From NCBI RefSeq assembly GCF_036014115.1, contig NZ_CP107913.1, positions 124,001 through 188,000 on the forward strand: DNA of 64,000 bases, given 5' to 3'. Position numbers and translations under genes: made by a program. Source of the DNA: Streptomyces sp. NBC_00448. GTDB taxonomy: Bacteria > Actinomycetota > Actinomycetes > Streptomycetales > Streptomycetaceae. This document shows positions 8,991-18,445 of the stretch, piece after piece. The notes under the pieces were generated by a model. That model worked only from the letters and a program-made list of their open reading frames with translations, had not been told where the DNA came from and did no database searches. How positions within the stretch are numbered: position 1 is the first letter of the stretch; every line of letters starts with the position of its first letter.

Positions 8991-9079
8991 TTTCTTGACC
9001 TGCCCTGCCGAACGGGCACGATGCGACCGGCCCCGGCTGATTATCTGACACGCTGCCACATCAGATTGAGGTGCATGTG

Positions 9080-9787
9080 ATGCGCAAGCTCCGAAGCGTC
9101 ACCCCGGCTGCGCACACGCTCGAGTTGCTCGACGGCGACCCCGCCCCGGCCCTCGCTGACGCCCTGCCCTACCTCCTCCACCTGCCGGCGGACTACGACT
9201 CCGACGCCGAGCGCAGGTGGCCGCTGGTGCTGTTCTTGCACGGCGCCGGCGAACGCGGCTCCGATCTGGACGCGGCGATGAGCCACGGCATCCCGAAACT
9301 GGCCGAGGCCGGCCACGAGTTCCCCTTCGTGATCGCCACCCCGCAGTGCCCCGAATCCAGCCAATGGGTCGCCGAGGTGGACACGCTGGGCGGGCTCCTC
9401 GATGACGTCGCCGCCGACTACCGCATCGACCCCTCCCGCATCTACGTCACCGGCCTGAGCATGGGCGGCTTCGGCACCTGGAGCCTGGCCATCCGCTACC
9501 CCGAGCGCTTCGCCGCCATCGTCCCGATCTGCGGGGGCCTGCGGGACCAAGACGTCGGCAGCCTTCGTCACCTACCGGTCTGGACCTTTCACGGCGAGGA
9601 GGACACGACCGTCCCGATCAAGTTCACCGAGGAGATCGTGGCAGGCCTTGAGGCCCTCGGCTCAGACGTCCGCTTCACCCGGTACCCGGGTGTCGGGCAC
9701 GACTCCTGGACCCAGACCTACGACAACCCCGATCTCTACGACTGGCTCCTCGCCCACCACCGCACCGACCGGGCCGGTGAGAGCTGA
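9080..9787 (+). CDS. Dienelactone hydrolase-like alpha/beta hydrolase (esterase)
   Basis: 235-residue alpha/beta hydrolase close to phospholipase/carboxylesterase and dienelactone hydrolase families. The triad is visible: Ser127 in 'GLSMGG', Asp175 in 'HGEEDTTVP' and His207 in 'GVGHDSW'; 'LFLHGAGERG' supplies the oxyanion loop. No signal peptide is present, so it is cytoplasmic. ATG at 9080 has a GAGG site 8 bases upstream; GTG at 9071 in frame is the alternative. It stands alone next to the IS1380 scar. Confidence 0.88.
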   Translation: MRKLRSVTPAAHTLELLDGDPAPALADALPYLLHLPADYDSDAERRWPLVLFLHGAGERGSDLDAAMSHGIPKLAEAGHEFPFVIATPQCPESSQWVAEVDTLGGLLDDVAADYRIDPSRIYVTGLSMGGFGTWSLAIRYPERFAAIVPICGGLRDQDVGSLRHLPVWTFHGEEDTTVPIKFTEEIVAGLEALGSDVRFTRYPGVGHDSWTQTYDNPDLYDWLLAHHRTDRAGES

Positions 9788-10041
9788 CCGCGCGGTCATA
9801 CGGGACGCCCTTCAGGCGTCCACCGGCTTGGTGGTCGGCCGCACCACCTCGGCGGCGATGGTGCGGGTGGCGACATCGACCAGTCCGTTGTCGAGGTCGC
9901 TGAGAGCTGACCGTTGACCGGTGGTCAGGGTCTTCTGGTTGTGGGTAGCCGGGCTGGTGCTGTCGTTCTCTGCCGGGCACCCGCTGACTGTCACCGTGAG
10001 CCCTGGCATGATGGGTGCCATGACGCAGACCCGAAAGGCCG

Positions 10042-10470
10042 ATGGCGCGTAGGCCGCCCGGCGCCATCCGCGCTCGGCGGTGGCCAGCCCGCAGCAACAT
10101 TCGTCCCGTCCGCCGGATTCCGGGGATTCCCCGCCGGACTCAGACGGCCATCAAGCAGATCGAAGCCCGCTATCTGGGGCTCGGTGTTGTTGCTGACGCC
10201 CTGCAGCGGTACGAGGGTTTCCTCCGCAGGCCCGGCCGACACCTGTATCTGCCCTGGCACGATTGCCCTTGTTGCGACCCGACGGACGCTCGGGACACCC
10301 TCGAAGAAGCGCTCCGTCGGCTCCCGCCCGCAGCGCGGGGAGGGCTGGGCGGTATCGTCGCCCGACTCGATGCGGAGTTCCTGCGTCGTACGCTGCCCGA
10401 TCCAAGGGCCGCATCCGTGAGTTCATGGCATGCGGCAGCGTGGTGGCGGCAGCGGATTCGGGAGATGTGA
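10042..10470 (+). CDS. Hypothetical protein with CPCC motif
   Basis: 142-residue protein of unknown function. The convincing part is residues 50-142, with 'LQRYEGFLRRPG', a Trp-His-Asp-Cys-Pro-Cys-Cys segment that could bind metal, and regular amphipathic helices after it. The first 40 residues are arginine/proline-rich and may not be translated. The stop codon overlaps the next start as GTGA, which points to translational coupling. Confidence 0.62.
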   Translation: MARRPPGAIRARRWPARSNIRPVRRIPGIPRRTQTAIKQIEARYLGLGVVADALQRYEGFLRRPGRHLYLPWHDCPCCDPTDARDTLEEALRRLPPAARGGLGGIVARLDAEFLRRTLPDPRAASVSSWHAAAWWRQRIREM

Positions 10471-10784
10471 CCGTCGTTCTACTTCCGGGCAGCGTCCCCC
10501 TGGACTGGAACGAGAGGGACATCATCGAGCGCGCGCTTGTCATCGCCCTCTATCACCGGCAACGACCTGCGGACAGCGATCCGTTGGCGGACAGATCCCG
10601 ATCCCTCTCCGACCAGCTTCGTCGCGTCAGATCGACGGATCAGCCCGCGGAACCCGATTCTCGCGGGCTGGTCGCCGACAGCGTGCGGCTGCGGCCCGGG
10701 CGGGTAGACCGCGTCCTGGTCTCGGGGCTCTGCATGGTCCACTGCCTGGTCCTCCGCCCGGTTCAGAGCGCTTCCCGTTCCTAG
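10467..10784 (+). CDS. Hypothetical protein, coupled to the upstream gene
   Basis: 105-residue protein starting at the GTG that overlaps the upstream stop in GTGA. It reads 'VVLLPGSVPLDWNERDIIERALVIALYHRQ' and later 'DSVRLRPGRVDRVLVSGL'. No known domain is recognised. The overlap and ordinary codon use make it more likely real than chance. Confidence 0.55.
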   Translation: MTVVLLPGSVPLDWNERDIIERALVIALYHRQRPADSDPLADRSRSLSDQLRRVRSTDQPAEPDSRGLVADSVRLRPGRVDRVLVSGLCMVHCLVLRPVQSASRS

Positions 10785-11017
10785 TCACCGCCGCCAGAGG
10801 TCCCCTTCAGGCTCCGGCGCCGCTTCCTCTCCGAACGACGCACCAGATCGCCCGCAGCAAGCGTCACGGCAGCCACACCGCGGACCCAGCGGGGCCCGCC
10901 GCGCTCCGCCCACACCACACATACGCACCCGCCGACGGCAAGCACCAGAACCCCGAGCAACACCAGACCGACCAAGATCTCCCCCTCTGTTGCGGTCATC
11001 CACATGATCCCGTCCAT
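10781..11017 (-). CDS. Small single-span membrane protein
   Basis: 78 residues with one clear transmembrane helix ('ILVGLVLLGVLVLAVGGCVCVVW') and a basic C-terminal tail rich in Arg/Lys, so the tail is probably cytoplasmic. It ends head-on against the upstream rightward gene with a 4-base overlap. Start may be 11017 or the ATG at 10999. Function unknown. Confidence 0.55.
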   Translation of the reverse strand: MDGIMWMTATEGEILVGLVLLGVLVLAVGGCVCVVWAERGGPRWVRGVAAVTLAAGDLVRRSERKRRRSLKGTSGGGD

Positions 11018-11034
11018 CGTCTCAGGCCGGCCAG

Positions 11035-11400
11035 GAGAATGCCTGACACGCCGTTCGGGTCGATCGCGCGGAGCGGGCCGTATCCGATCCCAGCCGTTCC
11101 GCCGAGCAGGTCCGGAGCAGGTGAGCGAGGTTGTGGAGTTCGTTCGCCTGCTCGTAGAAGTTCACGTTCTCCCGCGTCGGGCGGGCGCGCCCCAAGTTGG
11201 GGCCGTGACCGAGCACGGCGTACCGAAAGGTCCCGACCGTCCCACCGTCGCGTCCTCGCTGTCCAGCCGGTTCAGCTGTCGCCAGGCGCCCGGATCGATC
11301 CGCCGATCCTGCTCCGGCAAGTCCAACAACGCCAAATAGCGGTTGCGGAAGCCCGCTTGCTGGAGAACCCTCCCGGCCCACCGAAAGTCCGGTGTCCCCG
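11035..11400 (-). pseudogene. Unrecognised gene fragment split by a frameshift
   Basis: Minus-strand frame A reads 'PDFRWAGRVLQQAGFRNRYL' and 'LLDLPEQDRRIDPGAWRQL' (11400-11245). The adjacent frame B continues with 'FRYAVLGHGPNLGRARPTRE' and 'VNFYEQANELHNLAHLL' (11245-11035). Both parts have natural protein composition, so this looks like one coding region broken by a single indel. The family is not known to me and no start is visible. Confidence 0.4.
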
Positions 11401-11516
11401 ACGCGTCTGCGCGGCTACGGTCACCGGGGAGGTACCTGCGTGGCTCGATCAGGTGACGACCCGTCCCTCCCCGCCGCCGACACCGCGTCGCACAAGTCCG
11501 CTGAAAGGAAGTCTCG

Positions 11517-11960
11517 ATGCAACCCGCGCGCGTCAGGACAGCCGCCTACGTGACCCGCAGCGCGCCTCGTGGGCTGGAGCTTCTCGTCTTCGACCACCGG
11601 GACCATCCCGACGCCGGGACCCAAGTCCCGGCAGGAGGCGTCGATCCCGGGGAACTCCTGACCGAAGCCGTTCTGAGGGAGATCACGGAGGAGACCGGCG
11701 CAGCCGCCGTGTCAGTGGGGCCGGCGCTCGCCGTGCAGCAGCGCCCGCATCCACACACCGGCCAGCCACAGGTGACCGTGTTCTTCCACGCGCGCAGCAC
11801 CGAGACGCGCGACACGTGGACGCATACCGTCGCGGGCCAAGAGAGCGACGAGGACTACGGCTTGGTCTTCCGGTGCCGCTTCATCCCGGTGGAACAGGCA
11901 GCCGGTCTACTCGCGGACGGCCAAGGCGAGTTCATCCACCTCGTCCACACATCGGGGTGA
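11517..11960 (+). CDS. NUDIX hydrolase
   Basis: 147-residue NUDIX protein. Residues 40-62 match the Nudix box exactly (G-x5-E-x7-REU-xEE-x-GU: 'GGVDPGELLTEAVLREITEE'). The family hydrolyses nucleoside diphosphates linked to another group with Mg2+. The substrate is not evident. The ATG at 11517 follows GAAAGGAAG. It appears to be a single gene between damaged regions. Confidence 0.93.
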   Translation: MQPARVRTAAYVTRSAPRGLELLVFDHRDHPDAGTQVPAGGVDPGELLTEAVLREITEETGAAAVSVGPALAVQQRPHPHTGQPQVTVFFHARSTETRDTWTHTVAGQESDEDYGLVFRCRFIPVEQAAGLLADGQGEFIHLVHTSG

Positions 11961-12234
11961 CCGCGTCCACCGGCCTGGTCCGCGTGGACAGGGACCGGCT
12001 CGGTGCTGACAGCCGCTGTGGGGGCCGGCGCTCGTTCCTGCTGCCGAGGCATCCACCTGATGGTGCTGCTTCTGGTCGAACAGCAGGTCACGGGGATTCG
12101 ACTTCTCCTTGCTCGCGCCGGCCCGCTCGATCCGGTTGGTCCGGTTGGTCCAGGCTCCCCTTGTCCGGGTGCACGCAGGCACTCCACCTGAACAGGGAGT
12201 GGGTCGGTAGGTGGCCGGTATACGCTCCGGCGTC

Positions 12235-12840
12235 ATGGGGACCGACATCACCGTCATGCTCGTCGACTGGGGCCGGGTGACGGCGGTCCCCGCCCGGGAC
12301 CGGCTCAGCCTGCTCGACCATGCCGCGTTGGACGACATCGACTGGTTGCCCGTCCCCGGCACCGGCCTGCTCCTGCCGCCGCAGGGCGCGGACTGGCGGA
12401 TCGGCTTCGACTTCCGCGGAACCATGTCCCTCTACAAGGCGCACTTCTGGGCCGTGGAACGCTGGGACAAAGTCCGCCGGCACTTCCCCGGGTGGCCGCT
12501 GCGCGCGGCACTGGACGACTTCCTGGGGCGGCTGGATCTGCTCTACGACTTCTACGGCCTGCCGGAGAACACCGACGGGGCCCGGCTGCTGGGGACCGAC
12601 CCCGAAGCTCCCCCGGATCTGCTCACCGCCTGTTCCCCGGACAGTGCCGCAGTCGCAGCCGATCTCTGGCGCCGGGTATCACCGCGCCTGGAGGAGCTGC
12701 GCCCGTGCTTCGACCGTCACGCGGCCGAACCTGGGCGTTGGAGCGGCACCTTCGAGGAATGGGCGGACCTGCTGTCCCAGTGGGGCGAGGTGACGGCCGA
12801 GGCCCAGCGCCGCGCGTGGGGCATCATCGGCGTGAGATAG
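12235..12840 (+). CDS. Conserved hypothetical protein
   Basis: 201-residue soluble protein starting 'MGTDITVMLVDWGRV', with 'LYDFYGLPENTDGARLLGTDPEAP' and an alpha-helical C-terminus. Composition and codon bias are normal and the sequence looks like a conserved streptomycete protein, but I cannot name a domain. GTG at 12211 gives a longer form; the ATG at 12235 fits the protein better. Confidence 0.7.
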   Translation: MGTDITVMLVDWGRVTAVPARDRLSLLDHAALDDIDWLPVPGTGLLLPPQGADWRIGFDFRGTMSLYKAHFWAVERWDKVRRHFPGWPLRAALDDFLGRLDLLYDFYGLPENTDGARLLGTDPEAPPDLLTACSPDSAAVAADLWRRVSPRLEELRPCFDRHAAEPGRWSGTFEEWADLLSQWGEVTAEAQRRAWGIIGVR

Positions 12841-12983
12841 CCCGCGGGCCAAGAAACGTCCTCCCGCAGCGGGCTTCGGCCCCCGTCATCGCCCTGCCGG
12901 CCTCCTTGTGGGTCCGAGCGACGGTAAGGTCGTGGGTGCGGCCCGCACCCGGCTCACCCGGTACGGGCTCCGCGCCAAGGCGG

Positions 12984-13625
12984 TCAGCTTTCGTCGACAA
13001 GGACGCGCTTCAATTCGCTCAGGCTGTCGATCCGGTAGCTTGCCTGGGAAAAGTCGTTCGTCTTCGTGAACTCGTTATGGACAACGGCGCAGTCGATACC
13101 GGCCGCCACAGCCGAGGTCAGCCCTCTGGCCGAATCCTCCACGACCAGGGTCTCCTCCCTGGCGGCACCGAAACGTTTGAGCCCGGCCAGGTACGGTTCC
13201 GGGTGCGGCTTGGCGAGTTCGTAGTCCTCGCGAACAATGACGAAATCCATGAACTGCCTCATCTGGCGCTCTTCATGGATGATGTCGAAGTCGGCCCGTT
13301 TCGCGGTCGTCACGATGGCCATGCGGACGTACCTCGACAGCTCGGCGAGAGTGTCGACGACGCCGTCGATCTCGATGGCCTCGGTCCGCAGGTACTCCTG
13401 GTAGTAGCTATTGCGGGCCTCGCGAACCCGGCTGAGGGTCCGATCGTCGATGCCGGCCGTCTTGGCTTGGGCCCAAGAGCCCGATCCCCGGGCCATGTCC
13501 CGGAGGTACTGATCCTTGTCCAGCGTGAAACCGGCCTCCATCAGGGCGCGTTCCGCGGACCTGAAATACCAGAACTCGGTGTCGACCAAGACACCATCAT
13601 GGTCGAAGAGTATGTATTTCTTCAC
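12984..13625 (-). CDS. HAD-superfamily phosphatase/phosphoglucomutase-like
   Basis: 213-residue HAD hydrolase. Motif I is 'FDHDGVLVD' (Asp8 nucleophile, Asp10 acid/base), motif II 'AIVTTAKR', motif III Lys in 'KPHPEPY' and motif IV 'VVEDSARGLTSA'. The four-helix cap between residues 15 and 85 resembles the beta-phosphoglucomutase type. The GTG at 13625 has an AAAGGAACGAGG ribosome site. Base composition is lower in GC than its neighbours in places, so it may be a relatively recent arrival. Substrate unknown. Confidence 0.92.
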   Translation of the reverse strand: MKKYILFDHDGVLVDTEFWYFRSAERALMEAGFTLDKDQYLRDMARGSGSWAQAKTAGIDDRTLSRVREARNSYYQEYLRTEAIEIDGVVDTLAELSRYVRMAIVTTAKRADFDIIHEERQMRQFMDFVIVREDYELAKPHPEPYLAGLKRFGAAREETLVVEDSARGLTSAVAAGIDCAVVHNEFTKTNDFSQASYRIDSLSELKRVLVDES

Positions 13626-13806
13626 GGCCTCGTTCCTTTCCGGCAGCCGCGGGCCGCGCCACCGCGGATCGTACCGTCGTCACCCATAAGCGAGCGTTTC
13701 AGTGTGGCCACTGGTCGGGCAGGTCGGGTGGGTGCCACAACCCGCAGGGCTACCTTGCCGTTGTGTGCGGTTTTCCACGTCTCACCTCAACAGCGAGGAA
13801 GCCTCG

Positions 13807-14558
13807 TTGGTTCCATATCCTGCCGTACTCGACCTCCCCCACGCCTGGTCGAGTGGATCACGATGCTCCTGGTGGCGCGCGAGGGTGACCCACGGTGCAA
13901 GCTCCCGCCGCACCGACGGGCGGCGCTCGTCGCACTCGTGTACCTGCGCCACCACGACACCTCGCCAGGATCGCTGAGGCCTTCGGCGTATCCGTCGGCA
14001 CCGCCCACGCCTACGCCACCACCGTCACCGACCTGCTCGCCGAGCGGGCACCGGGCCCGCTGAAGACCCTGCGCGAGAACGACCCGGACTTCGTACTCCT
14101 CGACCGGACGCTCGCCGAGTGCGCCCGCGTCGGCGACAGCCGCGCCGACTACTCCGCCAAGCACCGCCGGCACGGCGTGAACGTCCAGGTCCTCACTCAT
14201 CCCGACGGTGAACTCCTGTGGATCTCGGCGGCCTTGCCGGGCCGCACCCACGACCTTACCGTCGCTCGGACCCACAAGATCGTCCGAATCTGCGCACTCT
14301 AGGGCGTCCCCGTCCTCGCCGACCGTGCCTACACCGATGCTGGCACGCACGTCACCACCGGCGTCAAACGACCACCTGGCAGAGAACTCGCCCCCACCCG
14401 GCGCACCATCAACCGAGCCCTCGCCCAGACCAGAGCACCAGTCGAACGCGGCAATGGCACGGCTGAAGTCCTGGCAGACCTTCCGCAGACCACGCATCAG
14501 CCCCAACCGCATGACCGTCATCGCCAAAGCCGTCCTCACCCTGGAGAGGCAACGCTGA
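13807..14558 (+). pseudogene. IS5-family transposase, multiply disrupted
   Basis: Successive rightward frames together spell an IS5-type DDE transposase: 'VPYPAVLDLPHA' from 13807, then 'LVEWITMLLVAREGD', then 'LARIAEAFGVSVGTAHAYAT', 'YSAKHRRHGVNVQVLTHPDG', 'LPGRTHDLTVA', a stop at 14300, 'GVPVLADRAYTDAG', and finally 'LKSWQTFRRPRISPNRMT' ending 'VLTLERQR' at 14558. At least three frameshifts and one stop mean it is dead. No clear terminal repeats were made out. Confidence 0.85.
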
Positions 14559-14897
14559 AAAGGCTCAGTGACCGGCGGCGCGGGCCCCTCGGCTCACCGA
14601 CTACCTGGCTTCCAACCCCAAGAAGCACGAGAACGTACGGCGCTATTTCCACGTCGACCACGGCTCTTCGGACTCGGGCCGAAACAGTTTCTCTCGGTGA
14701 ACATCCCCGCGCGCCGGCCGCCCTGACGGGCCGACGGCTCGATCGCGTCACGTGAAGCTCACCCATTCAGTCGATGGGCAGGTTTCTCCCGGTCGCATAT
14801 CCTGTGAGTGAATCAGTGAAGGGCAAATTCCGTCCGGCTGTTCCATTTCGCTCACCGCCACGACCAAAGCATCGGCCACCACCAAGGGAGATCGCGC
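14559..14897. other. Intergenic stretch after the IS5 remnant
   Basis: About 340 bases. A rightward frame near 14600-14690 reads 'LTDYLASNPKKHENVRRYFH', which may be the tail of a lost gene, but nothing else supports it. Confidence 0.3.
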
Positions 14898-15821
14898 ATG
14901 AACGACCCCAGCAACGCGCGCGAGGTGCCGCGCCGTCAATTCGTCGCGCTCTCCGGAGCCGTCGGTGCGGCGGCTCTCCTGGCCGGTGCGGGGCCGCTCG
15001 GGGGCGCCGCCTCGGCGGCCGACCCGGCGCACGCGGAGTCGCCGGCCGACTCCTGCCCCACCTCCCCTCCCGGGGCAGGTCCGAGCCCCTGTCCTCCTGC
15101 CCAGTTCCAGCCCCTTTGCGGTAAGCCCACCGACAAGGACCCGCTGTGGAACGACGTGCAGTTCTGCGTGCACGGGACAGTTCCGCCCCCGCCGCAACTC
15201 AAGCCCAACTGCCTCAAGATGAGCGCGGATTACATCATCCTGCACGGCATGCCCGAAACCCGGCACAACTATCTCCTGGTCCCCACATGCCGGATCACTG
15301 GTATCGAATGCCCGTTTCTCGAGACCTCCGGTGCGGCGAACTACTGGAACGACGCGTGGCAGAACGCCCGGAGCGGCGGGAGCGTTCCGGTGCAGTACCC
15401 GAATATCGGATTGGGCATCAATTCGGCGCTCTCCCGGCAACTCCAGCAGTTGCACATCCACATGGCCGGCGTCCGGCCGAGTACGCAGGCGCGGCTGCAG
15501 GACCTCGAAAAGATGTCCCGTATCGCCACGCAACTCTCACACTGGGGTTCCCCGCAGTACCAAGCTGCCATCACCGGGGCCGAGGGCTCCGGCGACCGCA
15601 CGTACCGGGTCCTCAAGCTGCCCGACCTCGGGCAGAACCTCTTCACGCTGCTGTACCGGTACGTGGTGAACCCGGCCGGGCTGGACATGGCGAGGCAGAC
15701 ACTGATCGTGGTGCCGAAGATGACGGCCGCCGGGTTCGCCGGGTCCTTCTACGTCCTCAGCAGCGACGACTCGCTCCACGACGGCACGACCACGTGTGAC
15801 CACCTGCTCGTGTACCGCTGA
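14898..15821 (+). CDS. CDP-diacylglycerol diphosphatase, Tat-exported
   Basis: 307 residues. The N-terminus has a twin-arginine signal ('RRQFVALSGAVGAAALLAGA') with a likely cut near residues 38-45. The mature part carries the whole CDH pattern: 'LWNDVQFC', 'NYLLVPTCRITGIECP', 'ANYWNDAW', 'INSALSRQLQQLHIHMAG' with the HIH of the HIT-like catalytic site. Family enzymes split CDP-diacylglycerol to CMP and phosphatidate. Gram-negative Cdh is inner-membrane bound, whereas this one should act outside the membrane. It also has several Cys that could pair after export. It stands alone; ATG at 14898 follows AAGGGAG. Confidence 0.85.
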   Translation: MNDPSNAREVPRRQFVALSGAVGAAALLAGAGPLGGAASAADPAHAESPADSCPTSPPGAGPSPCPPAQFQPLCGKPTDKDPLWNDVQFCVHGTVPPPPQLKPNCLKMSADYIILHGMPETRHNYLLVPTCRITGIECPFLETSGAANYWNDAWQNARSGGSVPVQYPNIGLGINSALSRQLQQLHIHMAGVRPSTQARLQDLEKMSRIATQLSHWGSPQYQAAITGAEGSGDRTYRVLKLPDLGQNLFTLLYRYVVNPAGLDMARQTLIVVPKMTAAGFAGSFYVLSSDDSLHDGTTTCDHLLVYR

Positions 15822-16094
15822 CGCCGCTTCGGCAAGGGCCTGCGGCCGGGCAGCGCCGGGCCGCGAATCCCGGGTCCGTACGGACGGGTGACGATGACGC
15901 GTATGTCCAGGCCCAGCGGAAGAGGCGGGATACTCGCCGGCACCGATCACGTTCGTCGGTTCAGCTGTCCCTCCCAGCGAAGAGCGCCTCACCCAGCCTC
16001 GCCGCCGCGCGGTGGTGAGGTGGTGAGGCGCTCAACTGCCAGGCGGCTCGGCGTCGTTCGCTCCACGGTAACCTCGGCCGACCCACCCGCGGTC

Positions 16095-16862
16095 CTACTG
16101 CGAGTTGTACGGCTTGATGCTCACAGCGGGACCGTTGGAGTACCGGGCGACGGCCGCCGCCGCGGCGCCGGTGACCTTCACGAGCGCCGTTCCGTGGGCG
16201 GGCACGCGCGTCAGCCCACCGACCGGCACGACGACCACGGCCTGCTGCGTCTGGCCCTTGGGCGGCTGATCGTAGACCAGGTACGCCAAGCGTACGGACA
16301 CCGGGAAGCCGTCGGTGTTCGAGAGCCGTAGCGCCGTGAACTGGTGGAACTTGTCGACCTTGCGGCCTTGCGCATCCAGCGGCTGGACCGTGACGTCATG
16401 AACACCCGCCCGGATTCGGGCCGGCACGACACTGACGACACGTGCCCGGACGTCGGCAACCTCATGGGCACCGGGACCCGAAAAGCGCAGGATGTCCATG
16501 CCCCACCCGTACGGAACGACGAGGGTGCCCCGGTCCGAGCCGTACACCGTGCGGACCTTCACCTGCGGCAGCGCCTTGTGGTGCTTGTCCAGCGGGGTGA
16601 AGGCGAGGACCGGAACGACGGACCTGTCGTCGTCGTTCCTGATGTCCACGATCTGATTGATCGTCTCCTTCTCCGGCTGCGTCCCGTGGTACACGAACGA
16701 CAGCTTCCCCACGTACGGACGCGGCGTGCTGGTGACGGGCAACGACGCGCCCCCGACCACCTTCGCCTTCGTGGTGTCCGTACCCCCAGCGGAACAGCCG
16801 CCGAGAACCGCGACGGCCATCACCGCCGCGGCGCCCAGCGCGCCGCTTCTTCCTATCCCCAC
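16095..16862 (-). CDS. Lipoprotein of unknown function
   Basis: 255 residues with a lipobox ('AVAVLGGCSAGG', Cys about residue 23) following a hydrophobic stretch, so it should be anchored outside the membrane. The mature part is beta-rich ('GKLSFVYHGTQPEKETINQ', 'DIRNDDDRSVVPVLAF', 'TALRLSNTDGFPVSVRLAYL') and may hold two immunoglobulin-like modules. Start GTG at 16862 is chosen to place a normal signal peptide before the lipobox. No partner gene is evident. Confidence 0.78.
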   Translation of the reverse strand: MGIGRSGALGAAAVMAVAVLGGCSAGGTDTTKAKVVGGASLPVTSTPRPYVGKLSFVYHGTQPEKETINQIVDIRNDDDRSVVPVLAFTPLDKHHKALPQVKVRTVYGSDRGTLVVPYGWGMDILRFSGPGAHEVADVRARVVSVVPARIRAGVHDVTVQPLDAQGRKVDKFHQFTALRLSNTDGFPVSVRLAYLVYDQPPKGQTQQAVVVVPVGGLTRVPAHGTALVKVTGAAAAAVARYSNGPAVSIKPYNSQ

Positions 16863-17248
16863 CCTGGCCCTGCCTTCTGCCCCTGTGCGCGCTCGAACCG
16901 ATCCGGCAGAGACTACTGAACCTGCGAACGTGGTGTCGGTGCGGTGACCAGGAGTTCCACTCCACAAGGTCATCGACTTCACCGGGACATCGGCCACGGC
17001 TCGCGACAGCCAGCCTGACCACCCTCCCCACCAAGACCCACGCCTCCAGGTCCAGTTCGCCGGCCGGGCTCGCGCAGCCCCTGAGTCCACTGGCCCGAAC
17101 CATCGACGACCTGTCGACCCGCCAGCCCCTTCCCACGGCCCGTCGCACGGCCTCGACGGACCGGCATCCGACCGGGTTCTGGCATGATCAGCGCACCGCA
17201 GAGGTCATCCCCGGAGCCGCAGCAGGCTCCGGGCAGGGGAGGAATCAC
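16863..17248. other. Intergenic stretch between two divergent lipoprotein genes
   Basis: About 385 bases that should hold the promoters of both lipoprotein genes. I see no gene and no clear operator. Confidence 0.35.
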
Positions 17249-17980
17249 GTGAGCACCACACGCTGGGCCGCCTGGTCGATCGCCGCAGCCTGCGCCGGCA
17301 TCATCGGCGCCACCGCCGGCTGCGGAAGCACACACGACACGCCCGGCGCGACACCCACCAGTCGGCACACCGTCCAACCCGCGCACACCGCGCCCGCCGA
17401 AACGCTGGTGAGCAAGGATCAGCTCCGGACAGCGCTTCCAGGCCGGAACGACATACCCGGCCTGCCGATGACCGCGCACGACATGATGCTGCTCACCCCC
17501 GACGATCTGGTCACCGCCACTCCCGCCACCTGCCAGCTCGTCGCCGACACCATGAGCTACGACACGAAGTACCCCCGCCTCGCCCAGGTCTGGGCAACCG
17601 CCAGCGGCGACACCACCGCGCCCGCACCCGACCTGATCACCCTCACCAGCCACACCCGCCACGATGCCACCGCATGGGTCGACGACCTCACCACCACCCT
17701 CGGCCGCTGCCGCCACTTCTCCGCCTCGTCCGCCACCGGCTGGCTCAAACACTTCACCGTCCGCCCGCTGCCCGCCCCGCACGCCGGCGACGCCTCTGCC
17801 GCCTACTTCCTCGGCGACGACGAGGAACCGTTCCGAGGAACCGCGATCACCATCGTCCGCACCGGCAGCATCCTCGCCTTCTACCAAGCCGTCGAGGACA
17901 TCACCCACCCCCAAGCCGTGACCGACGATCTCGCGACCCTCGTCCACCACAGAATCCAGCGCACCCTCCACATGGCCTGA
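17249..17980 (+). CDS. Lipoprotein, possibly PknH sensor-domain-like
   Basis: 243 residues: signal peptide with a lipobox ('GIIGATAGCGS', Cys25), a Thr/Pro linker, then a globular domain with two Cys ('ATCQLVADTM' and 'LGRCRHFSA'). The pattern, a lipid anchor plus a domain with 'WVDDLTTTLGRCRHF' and a late 'AITIVRTGSILAFYQAV', resembles extracellular PknH_C-like sensor domains of actinobacteria, but this is a guess from memory. GTG at 17249 follows GGGGAGGAAT. Confidence 0.75.
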   Translation: MSTTRWAAWSIAAACAGIIGATAGCGSTHDTPGATPTSRHTVQPAHTAPAETLVSKDQLRTALPGRNDIPGLPMTAHDMMLLTPDDLVTATPATCQLVADTMSYDTKYPRLAQVWATASGDTTAPAPDLITLTSHTRHDATAWVDDLTTTLGRCRHFSASSATGWLKHFTVRPLPAPHAGDASAAYFLGDDEEPFRGTAITIVRTGSILAFYQAVEDITHPQAVTDDLATLVHHRIQRTLHMA

Positions 17981-18080
17981 CCACCACCCGCCCCACGAAC
18001 GAACGCGCGCACGCGAACGCAGGTGCCCCAGCACGCCGATCATCTCGACAAGGGAAACCAGGGTCGCCTACCGTGCGCGC

Positions 18081-18356
18081 ATGGCCCTGCACATCACCGC
18101 GGACGACGTACAGCGCCTCATACGGGCCGACCCCGGGGAAGACCCTGGCCTCTACATCGTCACCGACGACGACGGCACCGAGCACATCGCGGTATGCCCC
18201 CGCGAAGGAACCCACTACGGCGCGATCATCAGCCGGACCGAGCTCATGGCCCGCACCTCAGGGCACCCCGACACCACCGCCATAACCCAGTTCCTACCAG
18301 AACTGCAAAACCGCACTGAAGCGATATATTCCGGCAAGATTGCCGACGCTTGGTGA
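18081..18356 (+). CDS. Small hypothetical protein
   Basis: 91 residues, 'MALHITADDVQRLIRADPGEDPGLYIVTDDDG' by halves, acidic N-terminus and a helical end ('TAITQFLPELQNRTEAI'). No family recognised. ATG at 18081 is the only good start. It follows the lipoprotein gene by 100 bases on the same strand. Confidence 0.6.
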   Translation: MALHITADDVQRLIRADPGEDPGLYIVTDDDGTEHIAVCPREGTHYGAIISRTELMARTSGHPDTTAITQFLPELQNRTEAIYSGKIADAW

Positions 18357-18445
18357 GCCCACATCCGCGACGCCCCCACCGGGAAGCCCTCGGCACCGGC
18401 CAATGTCAACGGATGCGGCGGCTGGCTGCCGGCGGCGGGGTCGGC

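Noticed and set aside
11961..12234. Minus-strand frame with 'KSNPRDLLFDQKQHHQVDA'
   Set aside because: The piece looks protein-like, but there is no start, stop or recognisable family, so it was not called.
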